From Nitrosospira multiformis (GTDB lineage Bacteria > Pseudomonadota > Gammaproteobacteria > Burkholderiales > Nitrosomonadaceae): a DNA stretch of 64,000 nt. The DNA is taken from the NCBI RefSeq assembly GCF_900103165.1, contig NZ_FNKY01000001.1, forward strand, positions 1,240,001 through 1,304,000, written 5' to 3'. Each line of letters opens with the position of its first letter. The first letter of the stretch is position 1. The position numbers and the translations under genes were made by a program. Shown in pieces: positions 45,234-55,255 of this stretch. Under the pieces are notes generated by a model. That model made no database searches. It had not been told where the DNA came from and worked only from the letters and a program-made list of their open reading frames with translations.

Positions 45234-48200
45234 GTCATTTCTGCCTGCGCATCTTTAACCCGCTTCTCCGTTTGCTTGCCGGTAAGCCAGGTAAAGAACA
45301 ATGGAATGAATATGGTGGCGACAAAGGTCGCAAGTATCATTCCGCCAAACACACCGGTACCCATGGAGCGGCGGGCAGCAGCTCCCGCTCCCGTGGCGAT
45401 CACGAGCGGCACGATACCCAATACAAAAGCCATGGAAGTCATGACAATCGGGCGAAAGCGCAGACGCGCGGCCTCAACCGCGGCTTGTGCAACTGGCATG
45501 CCTTCTCTCATTTTCTGACTGGCAAATTCCACAATCAGAATAGCATTTTTTGCCGCCAGCCCTATTAGCGTAATCAGGCCTACCTGGAAATAGATATCAT
45601 TAGGCATCCCGCGAATTAAAACGGCAAGCAGGGCGCCAACCAACGCAAAAGGCACCGCCATGATTACGGCCAGCGGCAATGTCCAGGTTTCGAATTGTGC
45701 CGCCAGGATAAGAAACACCATGATGATGGCGAAACTGAAAGCAAGGATCGCCGCCGAACCGGTACGTTTTTCCTGATAGGCTTGTGCTGTCCAGGCAATT
45801 TGATAATTATCCGGTAAATTCTTTGCCGCAATCTCTTCCACCAGTTTGATGGCGTCGCCCGAGCTTACACCCGGCGCGCCGCCTCCCATTACTTTCGCGG
45901 AAAGCAGGCCATTGTAACGCTCCAGTTGCTCTGCGCCTGCAATGGTGCTGATTGTGCTGAGTGCCGACATAGGCACCATCTCTCCGGATTGTGACCGCAC
46001 GTATACTCTGCCGAGATCCTCTGGTTTCATGCGGTATTGAGGTTCAGCCTGTAATTGTACGCGATAGGTGCGTCCGGCCTTATTAAAATCATTGATATAG
46101 AGCGAACCCATGGTGCTCTGCAAGGTGGCATACAGGTCGGCAATCGATACCCCCTGTGAAATTGCCTTGGCTTCATCTACTTCAATAAAGAATTGCGGTA
46201 CCGTAGGACGGAAAAAAGTGGCTATACCGGCAAGACGGGGTTCCTGATTGAGTGCATCAATGAAGTTGTTCACGACACCCGATAATTGCACGGGAGTTGC
46301 GCCAGCGCGGCTCTGTACATAGACTTCAAAGCCTCCCGCAGTGCCCAGACCACGAATGGCCGGTGGATTAAACGCAATCGCTATGCCGTCAGACTGCTGC
46401 ATGCCGATACCAGACAGCTTTTTGACAATGTCCTCCGCTGTGGAGGTGCGCTCGGACCAGTCTTTAAATGCAACAAACATGGTAGCCGAGCTGGTTTTAT
46501 TGCCCCCGCCAATAAGGTCGAAGCCATTGACCACAAATTCATGGGCAACAGCCGGATCCTCCGCGATGGCGGCGCGCACCGCTTCGGCGGTTCTGGTTGT
46601 TCGAGCCAGTGTTGCACCGTCAGGCAAGATTGTTGCGGTCACCACATAACCCTGATCTTCAGGCGGCACAAAGCTGTCAGGAACTATTTTAATCAGGTAG
46701 AGTGCAACAGCGATGATACCTGTGAATACGAATGTCCCAATAATCTTGTGTTTCAAGGTGGTGCTGACCATACGGATGTAAAAATGGGTCAGGCGGCTGA
46801 AGCCGTTGTTAAATGCGCGAAAGAACGCGGACTCGCCATGCGTATGTTTCAGCAGGATCGCGCATAATGCGGGCGTGAGCGTCAGGGCTACCACACCCGA
46901 GATGGTGACCGCGACAGCGACTGTCACCGCAAACTGGCGATATAGCTCGCCGGCAATGCCGCCCATGAAAGCCACGGGCACAAATACCGCGCAGAGCACC
47001 AATACAATCGCCACGACGGCGCGCGCGACCTGCTCCATCGATTTGATGGCGGCTTTCATCGGCGACAGTTTTTCTTCGTCCATCAAACGTTCGATGTTTT
47101 CCAGCACGACAATCGCATCGTCCACCACGATCCCGATAGACAGCACCATGGCAAACAGGGTGAGCGTATTGATGGAAAAGCCGAACACCCACAGGCCGGC
47201 AAAGGTACCGATCAGGGAAATGGGTACTGCGATAAGGGGAATCAGCGTAGCGCGCCAGCTTTGCAGGAAAACATATACAACCAGAACAACGAGGATCATC
47301 GCTTCGCCGAGTGTTTTGACCACTTCCCACATCGAAGCCTTAACAAATATGCTGGTGTCGTAAGGCACGACATAATCCATTCCTTCCGGAAAATACTGCT
47401 TCAGTTCCTCCATCTTGGCCATCAATGCTTTGGCCGTGTCGAGCGCGTTTGCGCCGGGTTTCAGAAAGATAGGGATACCTGCGCCGGGTTGCCCGTTTAA
47501 TGCCGTACGCACGTCATAGCTTAGCGCTCCCAAGTCGATCGTGGCGACATCCTTGAGATAGAGAACACCCTGGGGTCCCTCCGCCCGCAAAATGATATTG
47601 CCGAATTGCTCGGGTTCCAGCAGGCGGCCTTTGGCGTTAACCGTATAAACCAGTTGCTGATCCGCCGGTGCCGGTTCCTGGCCTATCTTACCGGCGGCAT
47701 ACTGTGCATTCTGTGAGCGAATAGCCGCGGCGATGTCTGTTGTGGTCACTCCCAACTGCGCCATGCGGTCAGGGCGCAACCAGATGCGCATGGAGTAGTC
47801 TTGCCCCCCAAACACCAGCGCGTCACCCACACCTTTGGTGCGTTTTAGCTCGTCCAGCACGTTAAGCGTGGCGTAATTGCTTAAATATAGCGGGTCGTAC
47901 TTTCCTTTCTCCTTCGAGATCAGCATAAAGACCAGCAGAATGTCATTGGAACGCTTTTGAATTACCAGGCCGGTGCGGCGGACTTCATCCGGCAGGCGCG
48001 GCAAGGCAATATTGACACGGTTGCTTACATTGAAAGTTGCCTGGTCGATTTCGGTGCCGACCTCAAAGGTCGCAGTGATGGTTAGCGTACCGCTGGAGTC
48101 GGCACTGGAACTGAAGTACAGGAGATTATCGACGCCGCTCAACTGCTCTTCAATCGGGGCGGCAACCGTTTTAGCCAGGGTATCAGCACTCGCACCGGGA

Positions 48201-48346
48201 AAGGTCGCGGTGATCAACACGGTGGGAGGCGCTATTTGGGGGTATTGTGCGATGGGCAGCTGCATCGCGGATGCCAGCCCTGCCAACACGATGATGATGG
48301 ACAATACCGATGCGAAAATCGGCCGGGTAATAAAGAATCTGGTCAT
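45230..48346 (-). CDS. RND efflux permease (HAE1 family), pump 2
   Basis: 1038 residues, AcrB-like: MTRFFITRPIFASVLSIIIV at helix 1, and helix 4 MVLSIGIVVDDAIVVLENIE with the conserved Asp pair. It differs widely from pump 1 (about 45% identity by eye), so the two pumps are older paralogues than their channel proteins. Expected substrates are drugs, detergents or lipophilic metabolites. It starts 11 bases after its adaptor. Confidence 0.95.
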   Translation of the reverse strand: MTRFFITRPIFASVLSIIIVLAGLASAMQLPIAQYPQIAPPTVLITATFPGASADTLAKTVAAPIEEQLSGVDNLLYFSSSADSSGTLTITATFEVGTEIDQATFNVSNRVNIALPRLPDEVRRTGLVIQKRSNDILLVFMLISKEKGKYDPLYLSNYATLNVLDELKRTKGVGDALVFGGQDYSMRIWLRPDRMAQLGVTTTDIAAAIRSQNAQYAAGKIGQEPAPADQQLVYTVNAKGRLLEPEQFGNIILRAEGPQGVLYLKDVATIDLGALSYDVRTALNGQPGAGIPIFLKPGANALDTAKALMAKMEELKQYFPEGMDYVVPYDTSIFVKASMWEVVKTLGEAMILVVLVVYVFLQSWRATLIPLIAVPISLIGTFAGLWVFGFSINTLTLFAMVLSIGIVVDDAIVVLENIERLMDEEKLSPMKAAIKSMEQVARAVVAIVLVLCAVFVPVAFMGGIAGELYRQFAVTVAVAVTISGVVALTLTPALCAILLKHTHGESAFFRAFNNGFSRLTHFYIRMVSTTLKHKIIGTFVFTGIIAVALYLIKIVPDSFVPPEDQGYVVTATILPDGATLARTTRTAEAVRAAIAEDPAVAHEFVVNGFDLIGGGNKTSSATMFVAFKDWSERTSTAEDIVKKLSGIGMQQSDGIAIAFNPPAIRGLGTAGGFEVYVQSRAGATPVQLSGVVNNFIDALNQEPRLAGIATFFRPTVPQFFIEVDEAKAISQGVSIADLYATLQSTMGSLYINDFNKAGRTYRVQLQAEPQYRMKPEDLGRVYVRSQSGEMVPMSALSTISTIAGAEQLERYNGLLSAKVMGGGAPGVSSGDAIKLVEEIAAKNLPDNYQIAWTAQAYQEKRTGSAAILAFSFAIIMVFLILAAQFETWTLPLAVIMAVPFALVGALLAVLIRGMPNDIYFQVGLITLIGLAAKNAILIVEFASQKMREGMPVAQAAVEAARLRFRPIVMTSMAFVLGIVPLVIATGAGAAARRSMGTGVFGGMILATFVATIFIPLFFTWLTGKQTEKRVKDAQAEMT

Positions 48347-48357
48347 GAGATTCCCGC

Positions 48358-49581
48358 CTACGTCTGCTTATCAGGGTCGGACTGGGCAGGGGATTGAGCA
48401 GGGGCTTCAACCAACGGTGCCGCAGGCGCTCCTCCTGGCGCATGGGATGACACAAGCGTACCGGGACGCAGTTTGATAATGTTATCGACAATAACCTTGT
48501 CACCGGCTTTGAGTCCCTCAAGAATCACCCAATCCTTGCCTATCCAGCGGCCCGCCACTACCGGTCGTACCGTCGCCTCGTTTTTCTCATTCATTACATA
48601 GACACTTTTACCCAGATCGGATGTCTGCACCGCAACCTGGGGGACGAGAAAGACCCCATCGCGTTCACCCGTGATGACGCGTGCACGGACAAATTGTCCT
48701 GGCAGCAGCCGCTGATCGGTGTTTTCAAATGTCGCGCGTAACTGTTGTGTACCCAGCGCCGGGTTGATCTGGCTGGCGGCAAAATTCAGCTTGCCTTTCT
48801 TTTCGTATTCCGTCCCGTCTGGCAATACCAGCACAACGTGTTGTACATTTTCTTCATTCAGGTGGCCACCAAGCTGTGCCAGTTCACTGTCGGAAAGACT
48901 GAAGCGCACCCATATGGGTGATAGCTGAACCAGCGTGGTCAGCAGGCTGGCGTTGGCTTCCACGAGTGCGCCCTCGGAGAATTGGAAGCGGCCCGATATA
49001 CCGCTTACCGGCGCTGTCACGGTGGTATAAGAAAGATTGAGCTCGGCGTCGCGTAAACGTGCTTCGGCCTGTTGTAAGGCAGCGCTGACGATTGCACTGT
49101 CAGAGGCGGCGTTGTCATACTCACGCTGACTGATAGCCTGCGTATCCAGCAAATCACGCAAACGGTTTTCTTCCCGCTCGGCCTGCTTGATACGGGCTTT
49201 TTGTTCAGCAAGTTGCGCCCTTGCCTGGGCCAGGGCATTTTGATAGGGTACGGGATCAATCTGAAACATGGGCTGACCCGCTTTTACCGCGGTGCCTTCT
49301 TCATACAGGCGTTTGAGCAAAATGCCGCCAACGCGTGGCCGTATTTCGACTTCCTTGGCGCCTTCGGTTTGTGCAACGGCTTCGGCACTGATCGGCACGC
49401 TGGTGGGCTGTACTTCAACCACGCTGACAGGAAGCGCCATGCCGGCCTGAGATTGGCTGGCCGCCTGATCGCTTTTGCCGCATGCGCCCAACGCAACGCC
49501 CATTACCAGCGCAATGACTAATTTTGAGTGAATTACCCATGAACTACGAAATTTATTCTTATAATGCCTGGGAACTGCCAT
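48358..49581 (-). CDS. RND periplasmic adaptor (AcrA/MexA-like), pump 2
   Basis: 407 residues from MAVPRHYKNKFRSSW, with GGAG 7 bases before the ATG at 49581; longer in-frame starts lack this. The lipobox MGVALGAC gives Cys34 for lipidation. IRPRVGGILLKRLYEEGTAV and VTAPVSGISGRFQFSEGALV are the paired lipoyl-domain motifs. First gene of the second pump operon, divergent from the TetR gene. Confidence 0.93.
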   Translation of the reverse strand: MAVPRHYKNKFRSSWVIHSKLVIALVMGVALGACGKSDQAASQSQAGMALPVSVVEVQPTSVPISAEAVAQTEGAKEVEIRPRVGGILLKRLYEEGTAVKAGQPMFQIDPVPYQNALAQARAQLAEQKARIKQAEREENRLRDLLDTQAISQREYDNAASDSAIVSAALQQAEARLRDAELNLSYTTVTAPVSGISGRFQFSEGALVEANASLLTTLVQLSPIWVRFSLSDSELAQLGGHLNEENVQHVVLVLPDGTEYEKKGKLNFAASQINPALGTQQLRATFENTDQRLLPGQFVRARVITGERDGVFLVPQVAVQTSDLGKSVYVMNEKNEATVRPVVAGRWIGKDWVILEGLKAGDKVIVDNIIKLRPGTLVSSHAPGGAPAAPLVEAPAQSPAQSDPDKQT

Positions 49582-49652
49582 TTTTAACTCCATGCCGGAT
49601 AAACTTAATGTTCCAAATCCGTACCAAACTAAGCGGATCAAAACGGAATACT

Positions 49653-49676
49653 TGCATACATTCGTGTTTGTATGTA
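49653..49676. promoter_or_regulatory. AcrR-like operator between pump 2 and tetR
   Basis: A 24-bp dyad with arms TGCATACA and TGTATGTA around TTCGTGTT matches the known E. coli AcrR operator at about 20 of 24 positions by eye. It lies between the divergent adaptor and TetR genes, 56 bases from the tetR ATG, where binding could control both. Confidence 0.75.
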
Positions 49677-49731
49677 AATTATATACAAAAATCTATCGGT
49701 GTAAATAGTCAATAAGGAATTCACTCGCACG

Positions 49732-50349
49732 ATGGCCCGAAAAACTAAGGAGGACGCGGAATTAACCCGGCAACGTCTTATTCAGGCGGCACGCGAGGTA
49801 TTTTTGACGCGCGGTGTCAGTCGCACCACGATGGAGCACATTGCCGTTCAGGCGGGCGTTACGCGCGGAGCCATCTATTGGCACTTCAACAATAAAATCG
49901 CCTTGTTTCAGGCGATGCGCGAACAGGTATTTCTACCACTCATTGATCGCATGGACGATACCTTGCTGGTGGAACGCTCTGAAGATCCGCTTGCGTGTGT
50001 AGAAAATTTTTTATGCGGCACTATCCAGAACCTGACTGATAGTATCGAGACACGGCAGATTTACGAAATCATGATGATCAAGTGTGAATATGTGGACGAA
50101 TTCGCTACCGTTTTGCGGCAAATTTTATCAAACTGCTCCGGTATCGAGGAAAAGCTTAAACTGGTTTATGAGCGTGCAAAAGCTCGCAAGCAATTGCATG
50201 CCTCCCATGATCCTTCTCAATTAGCGACGGATACGCATCTATTTTTTATTGGCTTGCTGCATATGTGGGTGAAAGATACCGATGGCAATCGATTTCGCTA
50301 CCAGGCAATAGAATTGGTCAAATCTCATATGAGACTCCGGCGCCGCTAA
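49732..50349 (+). CDS. TetR-family efflux repressor (AcrR/TtgR-like)
   Basis: 205 residues. The HTH is TRGVSRTTMEHIAVQAGVTR followed by GAIYWHFNNKIALFQAM, the AcrR/TtgR pattern; the C-terminal domain (about 65-205) is the ligand pocket. It starts MARKTKEDAELTRQRLIQAA, as AcrR does. Presumed local repressor of pump 2, relieved by pump substrates. The downstream gap has a small stem CGCAAA/TTTGCG (50429-50444) and then the IscR sites. Confidence 0.93.
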   Translation: MARKTKEDAELTRQRLIQAAREVFLTRGVSRTTMEHIAVQAGVTRGAIYWHFNNKIALFQAMREQVFLPLIDRMDDTLLVERSEDPLACVENFLCGTIQNLTDSIETRQIYEIMMIKCEYVDEFATVLRQILSNCSGIEEKLKLVYERAKARKQLHASHDPSQLATDTHLFFIGLLHMWVKDTDGNRFRYQAIELVKSHMRLRRR

Positions 50350-50551
50350 ACGTTGTGTGCTCAAGAGCATACCGTTCCTGATTCCCTAACCACTGAACCT
50401 GCATCGCATGGCGCTTGCTATGGCGGATCGCAAAGTTTTTTGCGGCGTATGCCCACAAATTCCATGCTGTTCGGCGGCCACCGCTGCGCCCGACACGTGC
50501 GAATCCGGATGAACGAAGTGTATTCGGCGGTACCCGTTTTTTCGGTAAAAT

Positions 50552-50604
50552 ATAGTTGACTAAATCGATCAGGTATCTTATAGTTGACTAAATCAGTCAT
50601 GTAT
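50552..50604 (+). promoter_or_regulatory. Tandem type-1 IscR sites and promoter of the suf operon
   Basis: Site A 50552-50576 (ATAGTTGACTAAATCGATC onward) and site B 50580-50604 (ATAGTTGACTAAATCAGTC onward) both fit the type-1 IscR consensus, site B almost perfectly. They are 28 bp apart. Promoter boxes are embedded: TTGACT (50556-50561) with TATAGT (50579-50584), 17-bp spacer; and TTGACT (50584-50589) with GATAAA downstream. Binding would block the -35 elements. Confidence 0.8.
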
Positions 50605-50693
50605 TGATAAAGGTACTCACTGAGGTACTGGCTGGATCCGCTATGTTTAATATCTCTATTGATTGAATTTACGAGAGTAAAGAGGAGCTTACC

Positions 50694-51203
50694 ATGAGGC
50701 TAACAACTAAAGGACGGTTTGCGGTAACGGCGCTGTTGGATCTTGCAATGCAGCGTAGCGCGCATCCCGTGACGCTCGCTGAAATCAGCCAGCGTCAACA
50801 AATCTCGCTATCCTACCTTGAGCAACTGTTTGCCAAGCTGCGGCAACGCGCGCTTGTCGACAGTGTGCGCGGCCCGGGTGGTGGTTATTGTCTTGCCAGG
50901 GACATGGCGGAAGTGTCGATTGCCGAGATCATCCTTGCGGTGGACGAACCGATGGATTCAACACAATGCAGCGGAAAGGAAAATTGCCACAATGACAAAA
51001 AGTGCATGACACACGATTTGTGGATAAAGCTTAATGATCTGATTTTCGATCACCTTGGCGCGATTACGCTGAAGCAGCTGGTTGATGACCAGAGAGCGAG
51101 GCAAGCGAAGCAGAGTGGCGTGGTCCCAATGCTGGATATGCGAAAGGTCATGCCCGAGCGTGGTGTTATGGCTGAACGTGAGCACTCCGTATATCCGGCC
51201 TGA
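50694..51203 (+). CDS. iscR: Fe-S cluster regulator IscR (second copy)
   Basis: 169 residues. Rrf2 winged helix with MRLTTKGRFAVTALLDLAMQ and VRGPGGGYCLA, and cluster ligands CSGKENCHNDKKC (Cys-x5-Cys-x5-Cys). It heads the suf operon, where E. coli has sufA without a local IscR; leading with an IscR/SufR-type repressor is common elsewhere. AGAGGAG precedes the ATG. The C-terminal 25 residues (VVPMLDMRKVMPERGVMAER onward) are longer than in copy 1. The stop overlaps a 10-bp tandem repeat (TGATCTGACC, TGATCCGACC, 51201-51220). Confidence 0.95.
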   Translation: MRLTTKGRFAVTALLDLAMQRSAHPVTLAEISQRQQISLSYLEQLFAKLRQRALVDSVRGPGGGYCLARDMAEVSIAEIILAVDEPMDSTQCSGKENCHNDKKCMTHDLWIKLNDLIFDHLGAITLKQLVDDQRARQAKQSGVVPMLDMRKVMPERGVMAEREHSVYPA

Positions 51204-51274
51204 TCTGACCTGATCCGACCTGGATAGCACACGTTTATTTCGATCATCATTTAGAATGGCGCGCGGGAATAGTG

Positions 51275-51616
51275 ATGGCGATAACATTAACTGAGAATGC
51301 CGCGAAACAGATCCGGAAGCAGCTTGCCAAGCGTGGCAAGGGATTGGCCTTGCGTGTCGGCGTAAAGAAAGTGGGCTGCTCTGGTTTTGCCTACACATTT
51401 GATTACGCGGACGATATTGGCGCGGACGATAAGATGTTCGAGTCTTGCAATGCTAATGTGGTGGTGGATGCCGGCAGCTTACCGTTTCTCGACGGTTCGC
51501 GTATTGATTTCGTCAAGGAAGGACTCAATGATTCGTTCAGATTCGAGAATCCTAATGTCGACAATATGTGCGGCTGTGGCGAAAGCTTCAGTTTGAAGGA
51601 ACCCGCCAAGGTTTAA
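51275..51616 (+). CDS. iscA: A-type Fe-S carrier (IscA/SufA family)
   Basis: 113 residues from [20 protein letters not shown]. The three conserved cysteines are in [10 protein letters not shown] and [10 protein letters not shown]-type carriers accept Fe-S clusters or iron and pass them to apo-proteins. By sequence IscA and SufA cannot be told apart here; by position it acts in the suf system. A GTG one codon earlier (51272) is possible. Confidence 0.93.
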   Translation: MAITLTENAAKQIRKQLAKRGKGLALRVGVKKVGCSGFAYTFDYADDIGADDKMFESCNANVVVDAGSLPFLDGSRIDFVKEGLNDSFRFENPNVDNMCGCGESFSLKEPAKV

Positions 51617-51717
51617 CCTGTCGGCGGAGGGCGCCAAGGTGGCGAAAAGGTGCAAAAGAATTTCGAGTAACGGGTACGAAGAATTTTCTTCGACGTAAAC
51701 GATATTGGAGCAATCTA

Positions 51718-53154
51718 ATGAGTGCAGTATTACAAAATCTGGTCAACCAGCCCTACAAGCACGGTTTTGTTACGGACATCGAGTCCGACGTTGCGCCGAA
51801 GGGACTGAGTGAAGACACTATCAAGCTGATTTCGGCCAAGAAGGATGAGCCCGAATGGTTGCTCGAATTTCGGCTCAAGGCTTATCAGCAATGGCTCAAG
51901 ATGGAAGAACCGAAGTGGTCGAGCGTTAAATACCCGAAGATCGATTTCCAGGCGATCAGTTACTACTCTGCACCCAAACCGAAGAAGAAGTTGAGCAGCA
52001 TGGACGAGGTTGATCCTGAGTTGTTGCGCACCTTCGAGAAACTTGGCGTGCCGATGCACGAGCGTGCCGCCCTTGCCGGCGTGGCCGTCGATGTGATTTT
52101 CGACAGCGTGTCGGTGGCAACGACCTACAAGCAGAAACTGGCCGAGGTGGGTATTATTTTCTGTTCGATTTCGGAAGCCGTCCATATGCATCCGGATCTG
52201 ATGAAGCAATACCTCGGTACCGTGGTGCCGGTGGGTGACAATTACTACGCCGCGCTTAACTCGGCGGTCTTCACCGATGGCACATTCTGCTTCCTTCCCA
52301 AAGGCGTCAAATGCCCGATGGACCTGTCAACTTACTTTCGTATCAACACCGAGGAGTCGGGGCAGTTCGAGCGCACTCTCATTATCGCCGAGGAGGGAGC
52401 GTCGGTTTCCTACCTGGAAGGTTGTACCGCACCCAAGTTTGATACCAATCAATTGCATGCGGCGGTGGTTGAACTGGTGGCGCTCGACAATGCCGATATA
52501 AAATATTCGACAGTGCAGAACTGGTATGCGGGTGACGAAAATGGCCTGGGTGGCATCTATAATTTTGTTACCAAACGCGGTCTGGCCAAAGGTGTCAATT
52601 CGCGCATTTCATGGACCCAGGTTGAAACGGGTTCGGCAATTACCTGGAAATACCCTTCCTGCGTCTTGCTGGGTGAGAACTCGGTCGGTGAGTTCTATTC
52701 CGTTGCGGTCACTAATCATTATCAACAGGCCGATACCGGCACCAAGATGGTTCACTTGGGAAAGAATACGCGCAGCACCATAGTCAGCAAGGGTATCTCA
52801 GCCGGTCATTCCAACAATAGCTACCGTGGGCTCGTCAGAATCGCGCCGACCGCCGCCGGAGCCCGCAATTATTCGCAATGTGATTCGATGCTGATCGGCG
52901 ACGAGTGCAGTGCCAATACTTTTCCCTATATTCAGGTTCGTAACCATACTGCCAAAGTCGAGCACGAAGCATCAACGTCAAAGATCGGCGAAGATCAATT
53001 GTTTTATTTTGCACAACGCGGTATCGGCAACGAGGAAGCGGTATCAATGATTATTAATGGATTTTGCAAGGATGTATTTCAACAGTTGCCGATGGAGTTT
53101 GCGGTCGAGGCGACCAAACTGCTCGGCTTCAAGCTCGAAGGGAGTGTCGGATGA
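51718..53154 (+). CDS. sufB: Fe-S assembly scaffold SufB
   Basis: 478 residues from [20 protein letters not shown], with TTGGAG 9 bases upstream. The right-handed beta-helix core contains [28 protein letters not shown] and the C-terminal [20 protein letters not shown], holding cysteines used for cluster assembly with SufD. A far longer open frame upstream overlaps iscA and is spurious. A 6-bp stem CGAAGA/TCTTCG (51677-51692) lies in the iscA-sufB gap. Overlaps sufC by 4 bases. Confidence 0.97.
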   Translation: MSAVLQNLVNQPYKHGFVTDIESDVAPKGLSEDTIKLISAKKDEPEWLLEFRLKAYQQWLKMEEPKWSSVKYPKIDFQAISYYSAPKPKKKLSSMDEVDPELLRTFEKLGVPMHERAALAGVAVDVIFDSVSVATTYKQKLAEVGIIFCSISEAVHMHPDLMKQYLGTVVPVGDNYYAALNSAVFTDGTFCFLPKGVKCPMDLSTYFRINTEESGQFERTLIIAEEGASVSYLEGCTAPKFDTNQLHAAVVELVALDNADIKYSTVQNWYAGDENGLGGIYNFVTKRGLAKGVNSRISWTQVETGSAITWKYPSCVLLGENSVGEFYSVAVTNHYQQADTGTKMVHLGKNTRSTIVSKGISAGHSNNSYRGLVRIAPTAAGARNYSQCDSMLIGDECSANTFPYIQVRNHTAKVEHEASTSKIGEDQLFYFAQRGIGNEEAVSMIINGFCKDVFQQLPMEFAVEATKLLGFKLEGSVG

Positions 53155-53939
53155 TTTATCAGGACAGCAAAACGCTGCTTGAGGCGCGCGGACTGCGGGC
53201 GACCGTTAACGGAGTAGAGATTCTCAAAGGTATCGATCTAACGGTCAGAAGTGGTGAAATACATGCAATCATGGGAACGAATGGTTCGGGTAAAAGTACC
53301 CTGGCAAAAGTACTCGCCGGTCATAATGCCTATGAAGTCACCGATGGCTCGGTGACGTTTGAAGGCAACAACCTGTTCGATCTTGAACCGGAGGAGCGTG
53401 CGCGTGCTGGCCTATTCCTTGCTTTTCAGTACCCGATAGAGATACCTGGCGTCGCCAACAGCCATTTCCTGCGTCTTGCTTACAATACCGTGCAGGCCCA
53501 ACGCGGCAAGGAAGAACTTGATCCGCTCGAGTTTGAGGACTTTGTGCGTGAAAAGATGAAGTTGCTTGAAATGAATCCGGATTTTCTCGATCGAGGTGTC
53601 AATGAAGGTTTTTCCGGTGGAGAGAAAAAGAGAAACGAAATATTACAGATGGCGTTGCTTGAGCCACGGTTGGCGATTCTCGATGAGACCGATTCCGGCC
53701 TTGATATCGATGCGCTCAGGATCGTCACCAATGGCGTGAATCAGCTCGCAAACAAGGACAATGCAATCATATTGGTGACGCATTATCAGCGTCTGCTCAA
53801 CTATATCGTGCCGGACTACGTGCACGTGATGGAGTCGGGCCGTATCATCAAGACGGGTGGAAAAGAGCTGGCGCTGGAACTTGAGATGCGTGGTTACGAT
53901 TGGGTCAGCGTCGAGCAACGTGCCGCGGCCAGAGTATGA
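53151..53939 (+). CDS. sufC: ABC-type ATPase SufC
   Basis: 262 residues from [20 protein letters not shown]. Walker [21 protein letters not shown], the SufC signature [19 protein letters not shown] and Walker [20 protein letters not shown] are all present. It powers the SufBC2D scaffold in the cytoplasm. It starts and ends with 4-base overlaps with sufB and sufD, so translation is coupled. Confidence 0.97.
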   Translation: MIYQDSKTLLEARGLRATVNGVEILKGIDLTVRSGEIHAIMGTNGSGKSTLAKVLAGHNAYEVTDGSVTFEGNNLFDLEPEERARAGLFLAFQYPIEIPGVANSHFLRLAYNTVQAQRGKEELDPLEFEDFVREKMKLLEMNPDFLDRGVNEGFSGGEKKRNEILQMALLEPRLAILDETDSGLDIDALRIVTNGVNQLANKDNAIILVTHYQRLLNYIVPDYVHVMESGRIIKTGGKELALELEMRGYDWVSVEQRAAARV

Positions 53940-55252
53940 GCGTGATCATGGTTACCGGTAGCAGCTATCTTGAAAGCCTGCTTCAAGGGCAGCCGCAATT
54001 GCCATCAAGCCCGCTGGCATGGCTTAATCAGTTGCGGGCCGACGCCGTCGATCGTGCCGGTACGCTGAAAGTACCGACTACACGCGATGAGGAATGGCGC
54101 TTTACCGACATTTCGCCGCTGTCCAGGCTATCGTTCCAACCGGTACGGGCCGAGCCGTCGTTGAGCGCAGCGGACGCCGAACATTTTTATCTGGAAGAAG
54201 CCAAGATCCGGCTCGTGTTCGTCGATGGCGTGTACGCGCCGCAGTTGTCCCGGCAGCCAGATGGCGCTAAAGACCCTGGCCTGGTCGTTACCAATTTATC
54301 GGAATCGGTAGCCGCGTATACAGCGGCGATAGAGCCGCATCTTGGCCGTCACGCCGGGTTTCAAGACAATGTGTTTACGGCGCTCAATACTGCGTTCCTG
54401 CATGACGGAGCGCTAATCATCGTGCCGCGCAATGGAGTGGTTGATGAGCCGGTGCACCTTTTGTTTATCGCGACGCAAAAGGAGGCGGCAAGTCATCCAC
54501 GTTGCCTGTTGATAGCCGAATCCGGCAGTGTGGTAACGGTCATCGAGGATTACGTTGCGTTGCAGGAAGATGCTTACGTAACCAATGCGGTGACCGAGAT
54601 CGTGCTTGCCGACAATGCTCAGGTCGATCACATCCGGGTTCAGCGCGATAGTACCGAGGCGTTTCACATTGCGAATTGCGCGGTGTCGCTCGCGCATGCA
54701 AGCCGCTATCGATCAGTCAGCGTCGCGCTTGGCGCACGCATCTCGCGCTACAACCTGAACACGCTGCTTGCGGCCGAAGGGGCGGAGTGCACCATTGACG
54801 GACTGGCGTTGATCACAGGACGGCAGCTTGCCGATACGCATACCTGCATCGACCATGCGAAACCTCATGGTACAAGTACCCAGTCACATAAATGCATTGT
54901 GGATGGGGCTGCGCATGCGGTATTCAACGGTAAAATCATGGTTCGCCCGGGTGCGCAGCGCACCGATTCCTCGCAGTCGAGCCGTAATTTGCTGCTGAAT
55001 GCGAAGGCGCGCGTGGATACCAAGCCGCAGCTGGAAATTTTCGCGGATGATGTGAAGTGTGCGCACGGGGCAACTGTTGGCCAACTCGATAATGAGGAAG
55101 TATTTTATCTCAAGAGCCGGGGGCTATCCGAAACCACGGCACGCAACTTACTGACGTATGCATTTGGCGCTGAAATCATCGATCGCATATCGATTGCATC
55201 GCTGAAACATCGACTTGAGCAGACGGCACTTGAGCAAACTCAGAGAAACTGA
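53936..55252 (+). CDS. sufD: Fe-S assembly protein SufD
   Basis: 438 residues from [33 protein letters not shown] near the N-terminus and, near the C-terminus, [20 protein letters not shown] (with the conserved Cys-x-His) and [20 protein letters not shown] are SufD signatures. It pairs with SufB and SufC and helps acquire iron. Confidence 0.96.
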   Translation: MSVIMVTGSSYLESLLQGQPQLPSSPLAWLNQLRADAVDRAGTLKVPTTRDEEWRFTDISPLSRLSFQPVRAEPSLSAADAEHFYLEEAKIRLVFVDGVYAPQLSRQPDGAKDPGLVVTNLSESVAAYTAAIEPHLGRHAGFQDNVFTALNTAFLHDGALIIVPRNGVVDEPVHLLFIATQKEAASHPRCLLIAESGSVVTVIEDYVALQEDAYVTNAVTEIVLADNAQVDHIRVQRDSTEAFHIANCAVSLAHASRYRSVSVALGARISRYNLNTLLAAEGAECTIDGLALITGRQLADTHTCIDHAKPHGTSTQSHKCIVDGAAHAVFNGKIMVRPGAQRTDSSQSSRNLLLNAKARVDTKPQLEIFADDVKCAHGATVGQLDNEEVFYLKSRGLSETTARNLLTYAFGAEIIDRISIASLKHRLEQTALEQTQRN

Positions 55253-55255
55253 ATT

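Noticed and set aside
51568-51717. Long N-terminal extension of sufB
   Set aside because: It overlaps iscA out of frame and has no family similarity; the ATG at 51718 has an RBS.
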